Source: an uncultured Oscillospiraceae bacterium
GTDB lineage: Bacteria > Bacillota > Clostridia > Oscillospirales > Acutalibacteraceae
Assembly (NCBI GenBank): GCA_958366985.1
Contig: CATXDC010000003.1
Span: 124,001 to 188,000, forward strand
Direction: 5' to 3'
Length of the DNA: 64,000 bases
Shown here: positions 1 to 8,165 of the stretch, one piece after another
Position numbering within the stretch: position 1 is the first letter of the stretch
How the letters are laid out: each line of letters opens with the position of its first letter
The notes under the pieces: generated by a model
Database searches by the model: none
Seen by the model: only the letters and a program-made list of their open reading frames with translations
What the model was told of the DNA's origin: nothing
Made by a program: the position numbers and the translations under genes

Positions 1-166
1 CATAAGATTTATTGATATCCTTCTGAATTTCAAGGCAGGGCTGTGCAACACCGGGAGTGTATGCCAGTGAAAGCTCTTCTTTGTTATTTACAGTAGCACG
101 GGCTTTGATCTCAAGCTTTCCCTGCCACTGGTAGTGAAGCTTTAACGATTCTTTTGCGTAATCCAT
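1..166 (-). CDS. NAD(P)-dependent malic enzyme, N-terminal part (runs off window)
   Basis: The reverse strand opens with ATG at 166 behind a GGAGG site (176-180), and 55 residues are visible before the window ends. The stretch NNKEELSLAYTPGVAQPC matches the conserved start of bacterial malic enzymes, which decarboxylate malate to pyruvate and reduce NAD(P)+ in the cytoplasm. The catalytic and nucleotide-binding regions lie outside the window, so cofactor preference cannot be judged. It sits downstream of glpK on the same strand but has its own promoter-like sequence at 283-311 and a leader hairpin. A malic enzyme fused to a phosphotransacetylase domain cannot be excluded from this fragment. 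Confidence 0.85.
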   Translation of the reverse strand, partial: MDYAKESLKLHYQWQGKLEIKARATVNNKEELSLAYTPGVAQPCLEIQKDINKSY

Positions 167-213
167 TAAAAACAACCTCCAAAATTATGCTATAAAATTT
201 ATCTTTACCTGCA

Positions 214-251
214 ATAACCGCAGTTATCGTCAAAAAGACAACTGCGGTTAT
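214..251 (-). promoter_or_regulatory. Perfect 12-bp hairpin in the malic enzyme 5' leader
   Basis: ATAACCGCAGTT (214-225) and AACTGCGGTTAT (240-251) form a perfect 12-bp inverted repeat with a 14-base loop. In the reverse direction it lies between the predicted promoter and the start codon of the malic enzyme gene and is not followed by a U-run, so it is a leader hairpin rather than a simple terminator. On the + strand it is followed by GTTTTT, so it could stop antisense transcription. Function unknown. Confidence 0.5.
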
Positions 252-282
252 GTTTTTGTCGGAAAGAAAACAATTACTATAA

Positions 283-311
283 ATTTTACAGCAAAAGCCG
301 TTAAATTTCAA
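283..311 (-). promoter_or_regulatory. Sigma-A type promoter for malic enzyme
   Basis: Read on the reverse strand: -35 TTGAAA (306-311), 17-bp spacer, -10 TAAAAT (283-288). It lies in the glpK/malic enzyme gap, about 115 bases upstream of the malic enzyme start, and would let that gene be expressed independently of glpK. Confidence 0.55.
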
Positions 312-348
312 TATGGGAGCTGTTTTATTTTCCTACGCTGTTAACTTT

Positions 349-1854
349 TTATTCTTCGGCCCAGCCCTTTGATCTCTCAACAGCACGAAGCCAGTTGTGG
401 TACAGATGATCTCTGACGGATTTTTCCATATCGGGAGAGAAGATTTTGTCAACTTCACGGATCTTTTCAATTTCCTCTGTGCTCTCCCAGAATCCTACTG
501 CAAGACCTGCAAGATATGCGGCGCCGAGAGCAGTGGTTTCAACGGTCTTGGGTCTGTTGACCTCAGCCTGAATAAAGTTTGCCTGAATCTGCATCATGAT
601 GTTGCTGACGCTTGCACCGCCGTCAACACGAAGGTCGGTAATTGGTATTCCTGAATCCTTCTGCATAGCTTCGAGCAAATCGGTCATCTGGAAAGCTATG
701 CTTTCCAGAACTGCTCTTGCGATATGAGCGTTATTTACTCCTCGTGTAAGACCGACTATTGTACCTCTTGCATACATATCCCAGTAAGGAGCTCCGAGAC
801 CTGTAAATGCCGGTACAAAGTATGCGCCGTTAGTGTCCGGAACGCTCTCTGCAAGTTCGTCGCAGCGGTGAGCTGTATCGATAAGATGAAGCTCATCACG
901 AAGCCACTTTATAACAGAACCTGCATTGAATGCGCTTCCTTCGAGAGCGTATTCTACTTTATCTCCAATTCCCCATGCAACGCCGGAAAGAAGATTATTC
1001 TTTGAATGAACTCTTGTTTTGCCTGTGTTCATGAGCAGGAAGCAGCCTGTGCCGTATGTATTCTTTGCCTGACCTGCTTTAAAGCAGCCCTGACCGAAAA
1101 GTGCTGCCGGCTGGTCACCGATTGCACCGCATATCGGCACGCCTTCAATAGCTTCAAGACCTACAACGCCTTTTTTGACATATCCATAAATTTTGCTTGA
1201 CGGAACAACTTCAGGAAGTATTCCCATGGGAATTGTGAGCTTTTTGCAAAGCTCTTCATCCCAGCAGAGTTTGTCAACATCAAAGAGCATGGTGCGTGAT
1301 GCGTTTGAATAGTCGGTTACATGAACTGTTCCGCCCGTAAGGTTCCAGATAAGCCATGTCTCAACTGTTCCGAACATAAGCTGGCCTGCTTCTGCAAGAG
1401 CTCTTGCACCGGGGACATTATCGAGAATCCATTTGATTTTTGTTCCGGAGAAATAAGCGTCAATTAAAAGACCGGTCTTTTCTTTAATATAATCTCCGAG
1501 ACCTTCTTTTTTCAGTTCTTCGCACATCTGAGCTGTACGGCGGCACTGCCATACAATTGCGTTATAAACCGGTTTTCCTGTTGCACGATCCCAGATGATT
1601 GTAGTTTCACGCTGATTTGTTATACCGATTGCGGCGATGTCCTTTGCTTCAAATTTGCCTGTGATCATAACTGATGCCACAGCTTGAAGCTGAGTGTAAA
1701 GGATCTCCATAGGATCATGCTCAACCCAGCCTCTCTGGGGATAGATCTGCTTAAATTCGTTCTGGCTTTTTGCAACAATATTGCCCTGTTTGTCAAATAC
1801 TATTGCACGGGAGCTTGTTGTACCCTGATCAAGGGCGAGAACATACTTTGCCAC
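349..1854 (-). CDS. glpK: Glycerol kinase
   Basis: Phosphorylates glycerol to sn-glycerol 3-phosphate with ATP in the cytoplasm. The 501-residue protein has the FGGY-kinase plan: an N-terminal phosphate loop DQGTTSSRA, the NQRETT stretch, a central [11 protein letters not shown] segment, and a C-terminal [16 protein letters not shown] region. Length is normal for the family. The start chosen is GTG at 1854, nine bases after GGAG (1864-1867); an in-frame GTG at 1863 overlaps that site and is less likely. The segment that in many Firmicutes reads EHGLLTT, with the His phosphorylated by HPr, here reads KNNLLSG, so PTS control of the enzyme may be absent (family knowledge from memory). Its leader carries a terminator (1915-1967) and glpP lies 4 kb away, pointing to GlpP antitermination. 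Confidence 0.97.
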   Translation of the reverse strand: MAKYVLALDQGTTSSRAIVFDKQGNIVAKSQNEFKQIYPQRGWVEHDPMEILYTQLQAVASVMITGKFEAKDIAAIGITNQRETTIIWDRATGKPVYNAIVWQCRRTAQMCEELKKEGLGDYIKEKTGLLIDAYFSGTKIKWILDNVPGARALAEAGQLMFGTVETWLIWNLTGGTVHVTDYSNASRTMLFDVDKLCWDEELCKKLTIPMGILPEVVPSSKIYGYVKKGVVGLEAIEGVPICGAIGDQPAALFGQGCFKAGQAKNTYGTGCFLLMNTGKTRVHSKNNLLSGVAWGIGDKVEYALEGSAFNAGSVIKWLRDELHLIDTAHRCDELAESVPDTNGAYFVPAFTGLGAPYWDMYARGTIVGLTRGVNNAHIARAVLESIAFQMTDLLEAMQKDSGIPITDLRVDGGASVSNIMMQIQANFIQAEVNRPKTVETTALGAAYLAGLAVGFWESTEEIEKIREVDKIFSPDMEKSVRDHLYHNWLRAVERSKGWAEE

Positions 1855-1914
1855 TTTCACCACTCCATTCCGTTAAATTTAGGTTAAACTTTAAAAATTG
1901 AAACCGCCGGTTAT

Positions 1915-1967
1915 AACAAAAAAAGAACAGAATTCACCCCCGGTTTTGAGGGTGCATTTTCTATTCT
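1915..1967 (-). terminator. Attenuator terminator in the glpK leader, probable GlpP target
   Basis: On the reverse strand, after the glpK promoter, the arms at 1948-1967 and 1924-1941 pair. CACCC pairs with GGGTG, extended by a U-G and a C-G pair around a 6-base loop, and an outer AGAATAGAA pairs with TTCTGTTCT. A run of eight T follows. This intrinsic terminator sits about 60 bases before the glpK start. GlpP-family proteins are known to bind such leaders of glp genes and allow read-through when glycerol 3-phosphate is present. The assignment to GlpP is inference from the glpP gene at 6278. Confidence 0.7.
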
Positions 1968-2026
1968 CTATTCTCACAAAAATACGCACTTTCAAACTAT
2001 TAAATTTAAACCTTTTCACAACAAAT

Positions 2027-2055
2027 AGTTTAACCGCAATGGAACGAATTGTCAA
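2027..2055 (-). promoter_or_regulatory. Sigma-A promoter of glpK
   Basis: Reverse strand: perfect -35 TTGACA (2050-2055), 17-bp spacer, -10 TAAACT (2027-2032). The start of transcription would fall near 2020, placing the attenuator inside the roughly 165-base leader. Confidence 0.75.
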
Positions 2056-2166
2056 TATAATTTAAATATCGGTATATGAAAAAATGTGTAAAATGTTTAT
2101 TGTGACAAAAAAACAGTTTATAAAATGTTGTTTGTGACAATTGTTTGACTATTAATAAACAATTTA

Positions 2167-2195
2167 TTGTTTTTTTTGCACGTTTATAGTATAAT
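2167..2195 (+). promoter_or_regulatory. Promoter of the epimerase gene
   Basis: Perfect -10 TATAAT (2190-2195) with a weak -35 TTGTTT (2167-2172) at 17 bp. It drives the gene at 2266 divergently from glpK. Two copies of TGTGACAA (2101-2108 and 2133-2140) lie just upstream, 32 bp apart, as possible activator half-sites. Confidence 0.5.
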
Positions 2196-2265
2196 ATTAG
2201 ACAAATAAGGACAACATACGAGTTGTTCGCACAAGAGGATGTTTTAGTTTAGGAGGCTTTATTAA

Positions 2266-3288
2266 ATGTCTGAGAGAATTTCAGTTCTTACAGGAGCTAC
2301 CGGTCATATCGGATATGCTCTTTTGAAAAAACTTGTCGCAGAGAATGAGAAGGTCAGAATACTTATCCGTAAGGATTCTTCGGTGTTTGACGGAATAGAC
2401 GCTGAGAAATGTTACGGTGACGTAACAGATCCTGAGAGCCTTGAAAAGGCTTTTGAGGGCGCTGATGTTGTTTATCATCTTGCCGGAATGATTGAAATAA
2501 ATTCAGGTAACGAAAGCGCAGTTTGGAAAGTTAACGTTGACGGTACAAAGAATGTCGTAAAGGCATGCCGCAAGTGTGGAGTAAAGAAGCTCGTTTATGC
2601 TTCATCCGTTGATGCTATTCCGCCTCTTCCCGGAAATGAGCTTATGAAGGAAATCGACAGCTTTAATCCCGATATTCTTGAGGGTACATATGCAAAGACA
2701 AAGGCTGTTGCTACACAGTATGTTCTCGACAACAACAGCGAGGAGCTCCAGACTGTTGTAACACATCCCGGCGCATGCATCGGACCTTACGATTTCAAGA
2801 CATCAAATGTCGGTGAAATGGTAAGAATGTACATGGGCGGTAAGTTCCCGGTTTCTCTTAACTTTGGAGCTTACAACTTTGTAGACGTACGAGATGTTGC
2901 AGACGGAATGTATGCCGCTGCTGATAAGGGCAAGGCAGGTTCCTGCTATATTCTTACAGGTGAAGTTGTCACTGTTGACCAGCTTCTTCACATTCTCGGA
3001 AAGAAGACAGGTATTCCCACATCCAAGATTAAGCTCAGCTACGGTTTCTCAAAGGCAGTTGCTCCCTTGGCAGAGATGTATTATAACCTTGCTAAGAAGA
3101 CACCTTTGTTTACACCTTATTCAATCAGAAAGCTTATTTCAAACTGCAATTTCAGCATTGAAAAAGCACGCAATGAGCTCGGTTATAACCCCATGAGCGT
3201 TGAACAGTCAATCAGCGATATGGTAGATTGGATTATCGAGTTTGATAATGAGCATGCAGGAAAGAAATTCCGCAAAACAAACGCATAA
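2266..3288 (+). CDS. NAD-dependent epimerase/dehydratase (extended SDR)
   Basis: A 340-residue Rossmann-fold protein. The nucleotide-binding motif TGATGHIG spans residues 9-16, the acidic turn is followed by GDVTD near 51-55, and the catalytic Tyr-x3-Lys is Y142/K146 with Ser114 in the ASSVD segment. This is the layout of extended SDRs such as NAD-dependent epimerases, dihydroflavonol-4-reductase-like and 3-beta-HSD-like enzymes acting on sugars or small ketones. The substrate cannot be read from sequence. The start ATG has AGGAGG at 2251-2256. It is monocistronic, with its own promoter and a terminator at 3311. No membrane segment is evident. Confidence 0.88.
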   Translation: MSERISVLTGATGHIGYALLKKLVAENEKVRILIRKDSSVFDGIDAEKCYGDVTDPESLEKAFEGADVVYHLAGMIEINSGNESAVWKVNVDGTKNVVKACRKCGVKKLVYASSVDAIPPLPGNELMKEIDSFNPDILEGTYAKTKAVATQYVLDNNSEELQTVVTHPGACIGPYDFKTSNVGEMVRMYMGGKFPVSLNFGAYNFVDVRDVADGMYAAADKGKAGSCYILTGEVVTVDQLLHILGKKTGIPTSKIKLSYGFSKAVAPLAEMYYNLAKKTPLFTPYSIRKLISNCNFSIEKARNELGYNPMSVEQSISDMVDWIIEFDNEHAGKKFRKTNA

Positions 3289-3310
3289 TAATCAATAATC
3301 TGCAAAGATA

Positions 3311-3338
3311 AAAGACCGGTTTTTGAACCGGTCTTTTT
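3311..3338 (+). terminator. Intrinsic terminator after the epimerase gene
   Basis: AAAGACCGGTT and AACCGGTCTTT form an 11-bp stem with a short TTTG loop followed by T residues. It also lies just past the 3' end of rlmH on the other strand, so it may serve both convergent genes. Confidence 0.85.
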
Positions 3339-3354
3339 GTTATGTGTTTTAGGT

Positions 3355-3837
3355 TTATTTATGATATTTTCCGCCGGAGCTTATCTGAAAAGCTCTGTAA
3401 ATCTGCTCCAAAAGCATCACTCTTGCAAGCTGATGGGGGAAGGTCATAGGTGACATGGAAAGCTTGTTGTCGGCAGCTGATTTTACTGTATCGGCGAGCC
3501 CGAAAGAACCGCCTATAATGAAGTTAACTGAACTTATACCCCTTACAGGCAGTGCAGCTATTTCACGGCTCAGTGATTCAGATGAACGCTCTTTGCCCTC
3601 AATACACATGGCATAGGTATAAGAAGATGAGGGAATCTTGCTCAAAATCTTTTTACTCTCCGCTGTAAGTGCATTTTCAATCTGACCCTCAGAAGGTCTG
3701 TCCGGCAGGGGAGAGGGATCTATTTCAATTATGTTGATTTTGCAAAAGGCTCCAAGACGTTTTGTATATTCGCCGCAGGCATCACGAAGATATTTTTCTT
3801 TAAGTTTTCCGACACATATAATATTTACATTGAGCAT
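3355..3837 (-). CDS. rlmH: 23S rRNA (pseudouridine-1915-N3)-methyltransferase
   Basis: A 160-residue SPOUT-class methyltransferase that uses S-adenosylmethionine to methylate pseudouridine 1915 in helix 69 of 23S rRNA on assembled 70S ribosomes. The N-terminus MLNVNIICVGKLKEKYL, the C-terminal trefoil-knot segment FIIGGSFGLAD, the FPHQLARVMLLEQIYRA helix and the final YHK are all hallmarks of RlmH. Length is standard. The start ATG has GAGG upstream. It follows the WalJ-like gene by 12 bases, and the two are probably cotranscribed, as they often are near each other in Firmicutes. Confidence 0.96.
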   Translation of the reverse strand: MLNVNIICVGKLKEKYLRDACGEYTKRLGAFCKINIIEIDPSPLPDRPSEGQIENALTAESKKILSKIPSSSYTYAMCIEGKERSSESLSREIAALPVRGISSVNFIIGGSFGLADTVKSAADNKLSMSPMTFPHQLARVMLLEQIYRAFQISSGGKYHK

Positions 3838-3849
3838 AACTTAACCTCT

Positions 3850-4641
3850 TTAAAATATCATAGCTTTTTCGCAGCATTCAGGAGAAGCTACCTTCAAAAT
3901 ACAGTCTTTTCCGATTTGTGCTCCCTTTTCTGCAAGGGCACAGGCTGTGGTCTGAAATGCAAGGTCAGGGAAGTTATTCTCTTTGCTCAGATGTCCGAGA
4001 ATGAATCTTGTGGTTCCTTTTTCAATAAGCTTTGTAACCGTCTGTGAACACACATCGTTTGAAAGGTGACCTTTATCGGAAAGTATTCTTCTTTTCAGTA
4101 TGTACGGATAAGGTCCGTTTTGCAGCATTGATACATCGTGATTTGATTCAATAACAACTAAATCGCTGCCGGTTATGCTTTTTTCTACTTCGTCAGTCAT
4201 AACTCCAAGGTCGGTGCATACAGCGGCTTTTCGTCCGTCAGGAAGCTTTATAGTGTATCCGCAGCTTTCAGCACTGTCGTGAGAGGTTCGGAACATATTT
4301 ACTTCCATTCCTGCGGCAAAAGCTCCCTTTTCATCTATAACATTTACAGGGAATTTACCATTTATTACTCCCGCATTTTCAAGGGCTGCGATGGTTCCGC
4401 ATGTGCCGTAAACAGGGATGTTATTTCGTGAAGCGAAAACCCTAAGACCCTTAACATGGTCGCTGTGTTCATGGGTGACAAAAATACCTTTTATAAATTC
4501 CGGACTTACCTCTATTTTTTCAAGAGCTTCCGTAAGTCTTTTTGCGGTAACTCCGCAATCTATAAGTATTCCTCCCTGTCCGCAGCCGAAAAATATTGAG
4601 TTTCCGCTGCTGGAAGAGAAAAGGGGTGAAAACCTTGACAA
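3850..4641 (-). CDS. MBL-fold metallo-hydrolase, WalJ/YycJ-like
   Basis: A 263-residue cytoplasmic metallo-beta-lactamase-fold protein. The metal-binding signature THEHSDH lies at residues 56-62, with further ligands in the RTSHD, CTDLG and LGHLS segments. The N-terminus SPLFSSSSGNS is typical of the YycJ/WalJ subgroup, whose members are linked to cell-wall/WalRK control and have been reported as nucleases. Start is TTG at 4641 behind GGGAGG. It precedes rlmH on the same strand and follows the murA terminator. The broad fold is certain; the exact substrate is not. Confidence 0.88.
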   Translation of the reverse strand: MSRFSPLFSSSSGNSIFFGCGQGGILIDCGVTAKRLTEALEKIEVSPEFIKGIFVTHEHSDHVKGLRVFASRNNIPVYGTCGTIAALENAGVINGKFPVNVIDEKGAFAAGMEVNMFRTSHDSAESCGYTIKLPDGRKAAVCTDLGVMTDEVEKSITGSDLVVIESNHDVSMLQNGPYPYILKRRILSDKGHLSNDVCSQTVTKLIEKGTTRFILGHLSKENNFPDLAFQTTACALAEKGAQIGKDCILKVASPECCEKAMIF

Positions 4642-4665
4642 ATAAATGACCTCCCAATTGACAAA

Positions 4666-4696
4666 AAAGAAAAGGGTACGTGAGCACCCTTTTATA
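4666..4696 (-). terminator. Terminator after murA
   Basis: On the reverse strand AAAAGGGT and ACCCTTTT pair around a short loop and are followed by CTTTTTT. It lies in the 98-base gap between murA and the WalJ-like gene and ends the murA transcript. Confidence 0.75.
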
Positions 4697-4739
4697 TGTG
4701 ATATAGAACAGATACAGCAGTTTTAAACTGTATCATTTA

Positions 4740-6026
4740 TTATACTGCATTTGAAGCGCTGAACTGGTCGGGGATACGAACTTTTTTGATGTCTGCGCCA
4801 AGAGCTGTGAGCTTTTCAACGTAGTTTTCATATCCACGCTCAATGTGCTCAATATCCTCTATTTCAGTTGTGCCTTCAGCCACAAGTCCGGCAATAAGCA
4901 TAGCGGCACCGGCACGAAGGTCAGTAGCTTTTATAGGTGCTCCCTTTAATTTTTCTACACCTTCTATAACAGCCATTTTACCGTCTACCTGAATCTGAGC
5001 GCCCATTCTTACAAGCTGCTCAGCGTAGCGGAAACGGTTATCCCAAACACTTTCGGAAATAATACTTGTGCCCTCAGCCAAAGCAAGAAGAGTAGCCATC
5101 TGGGGCTGCATATCTGTGGGGAAACCGGGATGAGGCATTGTTTTAATATTGCATTTTTTAGGTCTGCTGTCAGCTTTAACTCTGATAGCATCATCATATT
5201 CTGTAAGCTCTGCTCCGCATTCAATAAGCTTTGCTGAAATTGACTCAAGATGCTTTGGAATAACGTTTTTAATAAGCACATCGCCCTTTGTAGCTGCTGC
5301 TGCAACCATATAAGTGCCGGCTTCAATCTGATCTGGAATTATAGAATAAGTGCAGCCGTGAAGAGAGTCAACACCGTGAATTTTAATAACGTCGGTTCCA
5401 GCGCCTCTTACATCAGCACCCATTGAGTTAAGGAAGTTTGCAAGGTCAACTATATGAGGTTCCTTTGCAGCATTCTCGATTATTGTAAGACCTTTGGCTT
5501 TTACTGCTGCAAGCATGATGTTTACAGTTGCGCCTACAGTTACAACATCAAGATAAATAGAGCTGCCTATAAGTTTTTCCGCTCTTGCATCTACAATGGC
5601 ATTGTCAACGGAAACTTCAGCTCCTAAGAATTTGAATCCCTTTATATGCTGGTCAATGGGACGTACACCGAAATTGCATCCGCCAGGCATGGCAACTCTT
5701 GCTCTGTTGTATCTTCCAAGCAGAGCTCCTATGAGATAATATGAAGCACGAAGATGCTTTGTCATCTCATGGGGAACAATAAAAGAGTTTACATGTCTTG
5801 TATCAATTTCGATTGTGCTTTTATTTATAACGTGAATATCGGCGCCCATCTGATGAAGAATTCTTATCATCATTGTAACGTCGCTGATATTGGGAATGTT
5901 TTCAATTCTGCAAACATCCTGTGCAAGAATGGTAGCCGGAATAATCGCAACCACGGCATTTTTGGCTCCGCTGATATTAACTTCGCCGCAAAGTCTCTTT
6001 CCACCGTTGATAACTATTTTCTCCAA
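4740..6026 (-). CDS. murA: UDP-N-acetylglucosamine 1-carboxyvinyltransferase
   Basis: Catalyses the first committed step of peptidoglycan synthesis, transfer of enolpyruvate from PEP to UDP-GlcNAc. In the 428-residue form the key Lys22 lies in SGAKNA and Cys117 in GGCNFGVRPIDQHIKG; this Cys is the residue alkylated by fosfomycin in other MurA proteins, so sensitivity at the target is expected. The start is TTG at 6026, nine bases after AAGGAG; another in-frame TTG at 6053 lacks a ribosome site. With that start the Lys22 numbering matches the family. It is monocistronic, ending at the hairpin at 4666. Confidence 0.97.
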   Translation of the reverse strand: MEKIVINGGKRLCGEVNISGAKNAVVAIIPATILAQDVCRIENIPNISDVTMMIRILHQMGADIHVINKSTIEIDTRHVNSFIVPHEMTKHLRASYYLIGALLGRYNRARVAMPGGCNFGVRPIDQHIKGFKFLGAEVSVDNAIVDARAEKLIGSSIYLDVVTVGATVNIMLAAVKAKGLTIIENAAKEPHIVDLANFLNSMGADVRGAGTDVIKIHGVDSLHGCTYSIIPDQIEAGTYMVAAAATKGDVLIKNVIPKHLESISAKLIECGAELTEYDDAIRVKADSRPKKCNIKTMPHPGFPTDMQPQMATLLALAEGTSIISESVWDNRFRYAEQLVRMGAQIQVDGKMAVIEGVEKLKGAPIKATDLRAGAAMLIAGLVAEGTTEIEDIEHIERGYENYVEKLTALGADIKKVRIPDQFSASNAV

Positions 6027-6277
6027 TACGGCACTCTCCTTAGTAAATTTCAATTTATGTAAAAAAAGAAAAAAGCAAATAATAAATGAAGAGGCAATTA
6101 AGCCTCACACCTTAGATATTATAACACAAAATCTGTAATATTCCATACTTTAGGAAAATTATTTTTGTAAAAGGGAATATGTATTGGTTTCATTGCGTTT
6201 AAAAAAGCAGAAAAATGTGATATAATCATAAAAAAATGAAGCGAGCAATCTGAAAATATGTTATAGGGGGCAAAAAT

Positions 6278-6844
6278 ATGGAAAATAAATTTCATGAAAG
6301 AATGGATAATTCACCGGTAATAGCAGCTGTAAAAAACATGGAGATGCTTGAAAATGCGGTAAAATCCCCCTGTGAGATCATATTTATGCTCAGCGGTGAT
6401 ATTTTCAATCTGGCTGATGCAGTAAAGCGAGCCCATGAAAACGGAAAGATGATCTTTATTCATATAGATCTTATAGAGGGCTTTTCACGGGATGCCGTAG
6501 CTTTAAGGTATATACATGAAAATATATCTCCTGATGGTATCATATCCACAAAAGCCGGTCTTATTAAAATTGCAAAGGAAATGGGAATGCTTACAGTGCG
6601 CAGATTTTTTATTATTGATTCTCTTTCCCTCGATAATGTAGTAAATGCCACTATTGCGGAAAAAAGTGATGCAATTGAGATTATGCCCGGAGTTATGCCT
6701 AAAATAATCAGTAAGCTTAAGAAAAAAATAAAAACACCAATGATAGCAGGCGGACTCATCAGTGAAAAGGAAGATGTTATCGGTGCACTTCAGGCAGGAG
6801 CAAACGGCGTTTCAACCACTGCTGAAAATGTGTGGAATTTATAA
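6278..6844 (+). CDS. glpP: Glycerol-3-phosphate-responsive antiterminator
   Basis: A 188-residue cytoplasmic RNA-binding regulator of the GlpP family, which adopts a TIM-barrel-like fold and binds glycerol 3-phosphate. Typical stretches seen are PVIAAVKN near the start, HIDLIEGFSRD, DGIISTKAGLIKIAKE, IEIMPGVMPKII and PMIAGGLI. In Bacillus GlpP prevents termination in glp leaders. Here the likely target is the glpK leader hairpin 4 kb upstream. The start ATG follows a GGGGG site. It stands alone between murA (divergent) and the spore protein gene. Confidence 0.93.
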   Translation: MENKFHERMDNSPVIAAVKNMEMLENAVKSPCEIIFMLSGDIFNLADAVKRAHENGKMIFIHIDLIEGFSRDAVALRYIHENISPDGIISTKAGLIKIAKEMGMLTVRRFFIIDSLSLDNVVNATIAEKSDAIEIMPGVMPKIISKLKKKIKTPMIAGGLISEKEDVIGALQAGANGVSTTAENVWNL

Positions 6845-6940
6845 TAAGAAAGATATATACTTTTTCTTTTTAAATTTTTAGATTGTTATCGTCTTAAAAC
6901 CCACTGCAAAGGGACTTCAAAAATTACTAAAAATTAACAT

Positions 6941-6970
6941 TAATAAATCGAAAATACTCCGAACATACTA
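6941..6970 (+). promoter_or_regulatory. Sigma-G-like forespore promoter of the spore protein gene
   Basis: CATACTA (6964-6970) matches the sigma-G -10 consensus CATNHTA, and TAATA (6941-6945), 18 bp upstream, matches GHATR at four of five positions. Spore-protein genes of this type are transcribed by sigma-G in the forespore, so position and context agree. Motif spacing is seen; sigma-G use is inference. Confidence 0.55.
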
Positions 6971-7015
6971 TGAAGGCAGACGCAAGAAAAAAGTAAGTAA
7001 GGAGTGAAACGAATA

Positions 7016-7213
7016 ATGGCTAAGAACGGTAATTCAAGCCTTGTGCCCGAGGCACGTGAGGCTCTCAATAAGTTCAAGATGGAGGCTGCTAACGAAGTTG
7101 GCGTAAACCTCAAGCAGGGTTACAACGGTGACCTCACATCTAAGCAGGCCGGCTCTATCGGCGGTCAGATGGTCAAGAAGATGATCAAGGCTTACGAAGA
7201 CGGTATGAAATAA
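7016..7213 (+). CDS. Small acid-soluble spore protein, alpha/beta type
   Basis: A 65-residue DNA-coating spore protein. The segments LVPEAREALNKFKMEAANEVG and GDLTSKQAGSIGGQMVKKMI are the two conserved blocks of the alpha/beta SASP family, which saturate spore DNA and protect it from UV and heat; the ANEVG region corresponds to the GPR protease cleavage site. ATG at 7016 is chosen over an in-frame GTG at 7004 because GGAG lies at 7001-7004. A strong terminator follows at 7267. It shows the organism makes endospores. Confidence 0.95.
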   Translation: MAKNGNSSLVPEAREALNKFKMEAANEVGVNLKQGYNGDLTSKQAGSIGGQMVKKMIKAYEDGMK

Positions 7214-7266
7214 CCTCGTTTCCCGGTAAATTTATAAACAAAGCTGTGTATTAAGGCAGCGTTTGG

Positions 7267-7295
7267 GGCACTGTGAAAATTCACAGTGCCTTTTT
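7267..7295 (+). terminator. Terminator after the spore protein gene
   Basis: GGCACTGTGAA and TTCACAGTGCC form a perfect 11-bp stem with a two-base spacer, followed by TTTTT. Confidence 0.9.
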
Positions 7296-7424
7296 CATTT
7301 TGAACTTTTCAAAAAGTTTTTATTCTTGCCTGTAAGATTCATTTATAATATAATAGAAAATAATATTGAGGAAAATGAATTTACATTCAAATTTGTGTAT
7401 GTGGAATAATCAGGAGGCGAAACC

Positions 7425-8165
7425 GTGGCTGAGGAACAGGAAAGATATGAACATTTGGGAAAAGGAATATATGCTGTAATTTCGGCTTCACACGGTTTCG
7501 GTACGGATGCACTTTTGCTTGCCGATTTTGCTTCTCCGGGAAAGCGGGATAAAGTCTGCGATATGGGAACCGGCTGCGGAATAATCCCTCTTGCCATGAT
7601 GCGCAATTCTTCTCCGGCGTTTGTATGCGGAATTGAAATTCAGGAGAAAGGCGCCGAGCAGTTCAAAAAGGGAATAGAAAAGAGCGGACTTTCTGAAAAG
7701 ATGCAGGTAATTAACTGCGATATAAAGGATAAAAAAAGCTTACCTCCTGCGGGAAGTTTTGATATAGTTACCATGAATCCTCCTTATAAGGGAGCAGGAG
7801 CGGGTATAGAAAGTACGGCATCTGCGGAAAAAATAGCAAGGCATGAAACTCTTTGCACTGCCGATGATGTGTGCGCCGCCGCTTCATATCTCGTGAGATA
7901 TGGAGGAAAGGTCTGTTTTTGCTATCGTCCCGAAAGGCTCTGCGAAATACTTTGCAAAATGAGCGCATTTAAAATTGAGCCGAAGCGTATAAGGTTTGTC
8001 AGCAAAAACAGCCAGTGTGAGCCTTGGCTTGTGCTTATTGAGGGCAGAAAGGGCGGAAAGCCCGGAATGCGGGTTGAAAAGAATTTGTTTATTCAAAATC
8101 CTGACGGCGGCGATTCGGAAGAGCTGCTCAGGATTTTAGGCGATTACAGGGAGAATGTTAAATGA
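7425..8165 (+). CDS. tRNA1(Val) (adenine37-N6)-methyltransferase-like protein
   Basis: A 246-residue class I SAM-dependent methyltransferase. The SAM-binding loop DMGTGCG spans residues 46-52 and the catalytic NPPY of N6-adenine methyltransferases spans 118-121. This matches the TrmN6/YfiC family that modifies A37 of a valine tRNA in the cytoplasm. Start is GTG at 7425 with GGAGG seven bases upstream. The stop overlaps the rsmI start by four bases, so the two RNA-modification genes are translationally coupled, and the operon continues into the gene at 8989. Confidence 0.9.
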   Translation: MAEEQERYEHLGKGIYAVISASHGFGTDALLLADFASPGKRDKVCDMGTGCGIIPLAMMRNSSPAFVCGIEIQEKGAEQFKKGIEKSGLSEKMQVINCDIKDKKSLPPAGSFDIVTMNPPYKGAGAGIESTASAEKIARHETLCTADDVCAAASYLVRYGGKVCFCYRPERLCEILCKMSAFKIEPKRIRFVSKNSQCEPWLVLIEGRKGGKPGMRVEKNLFIQNPDGGDSEELLRILGDYRENVK

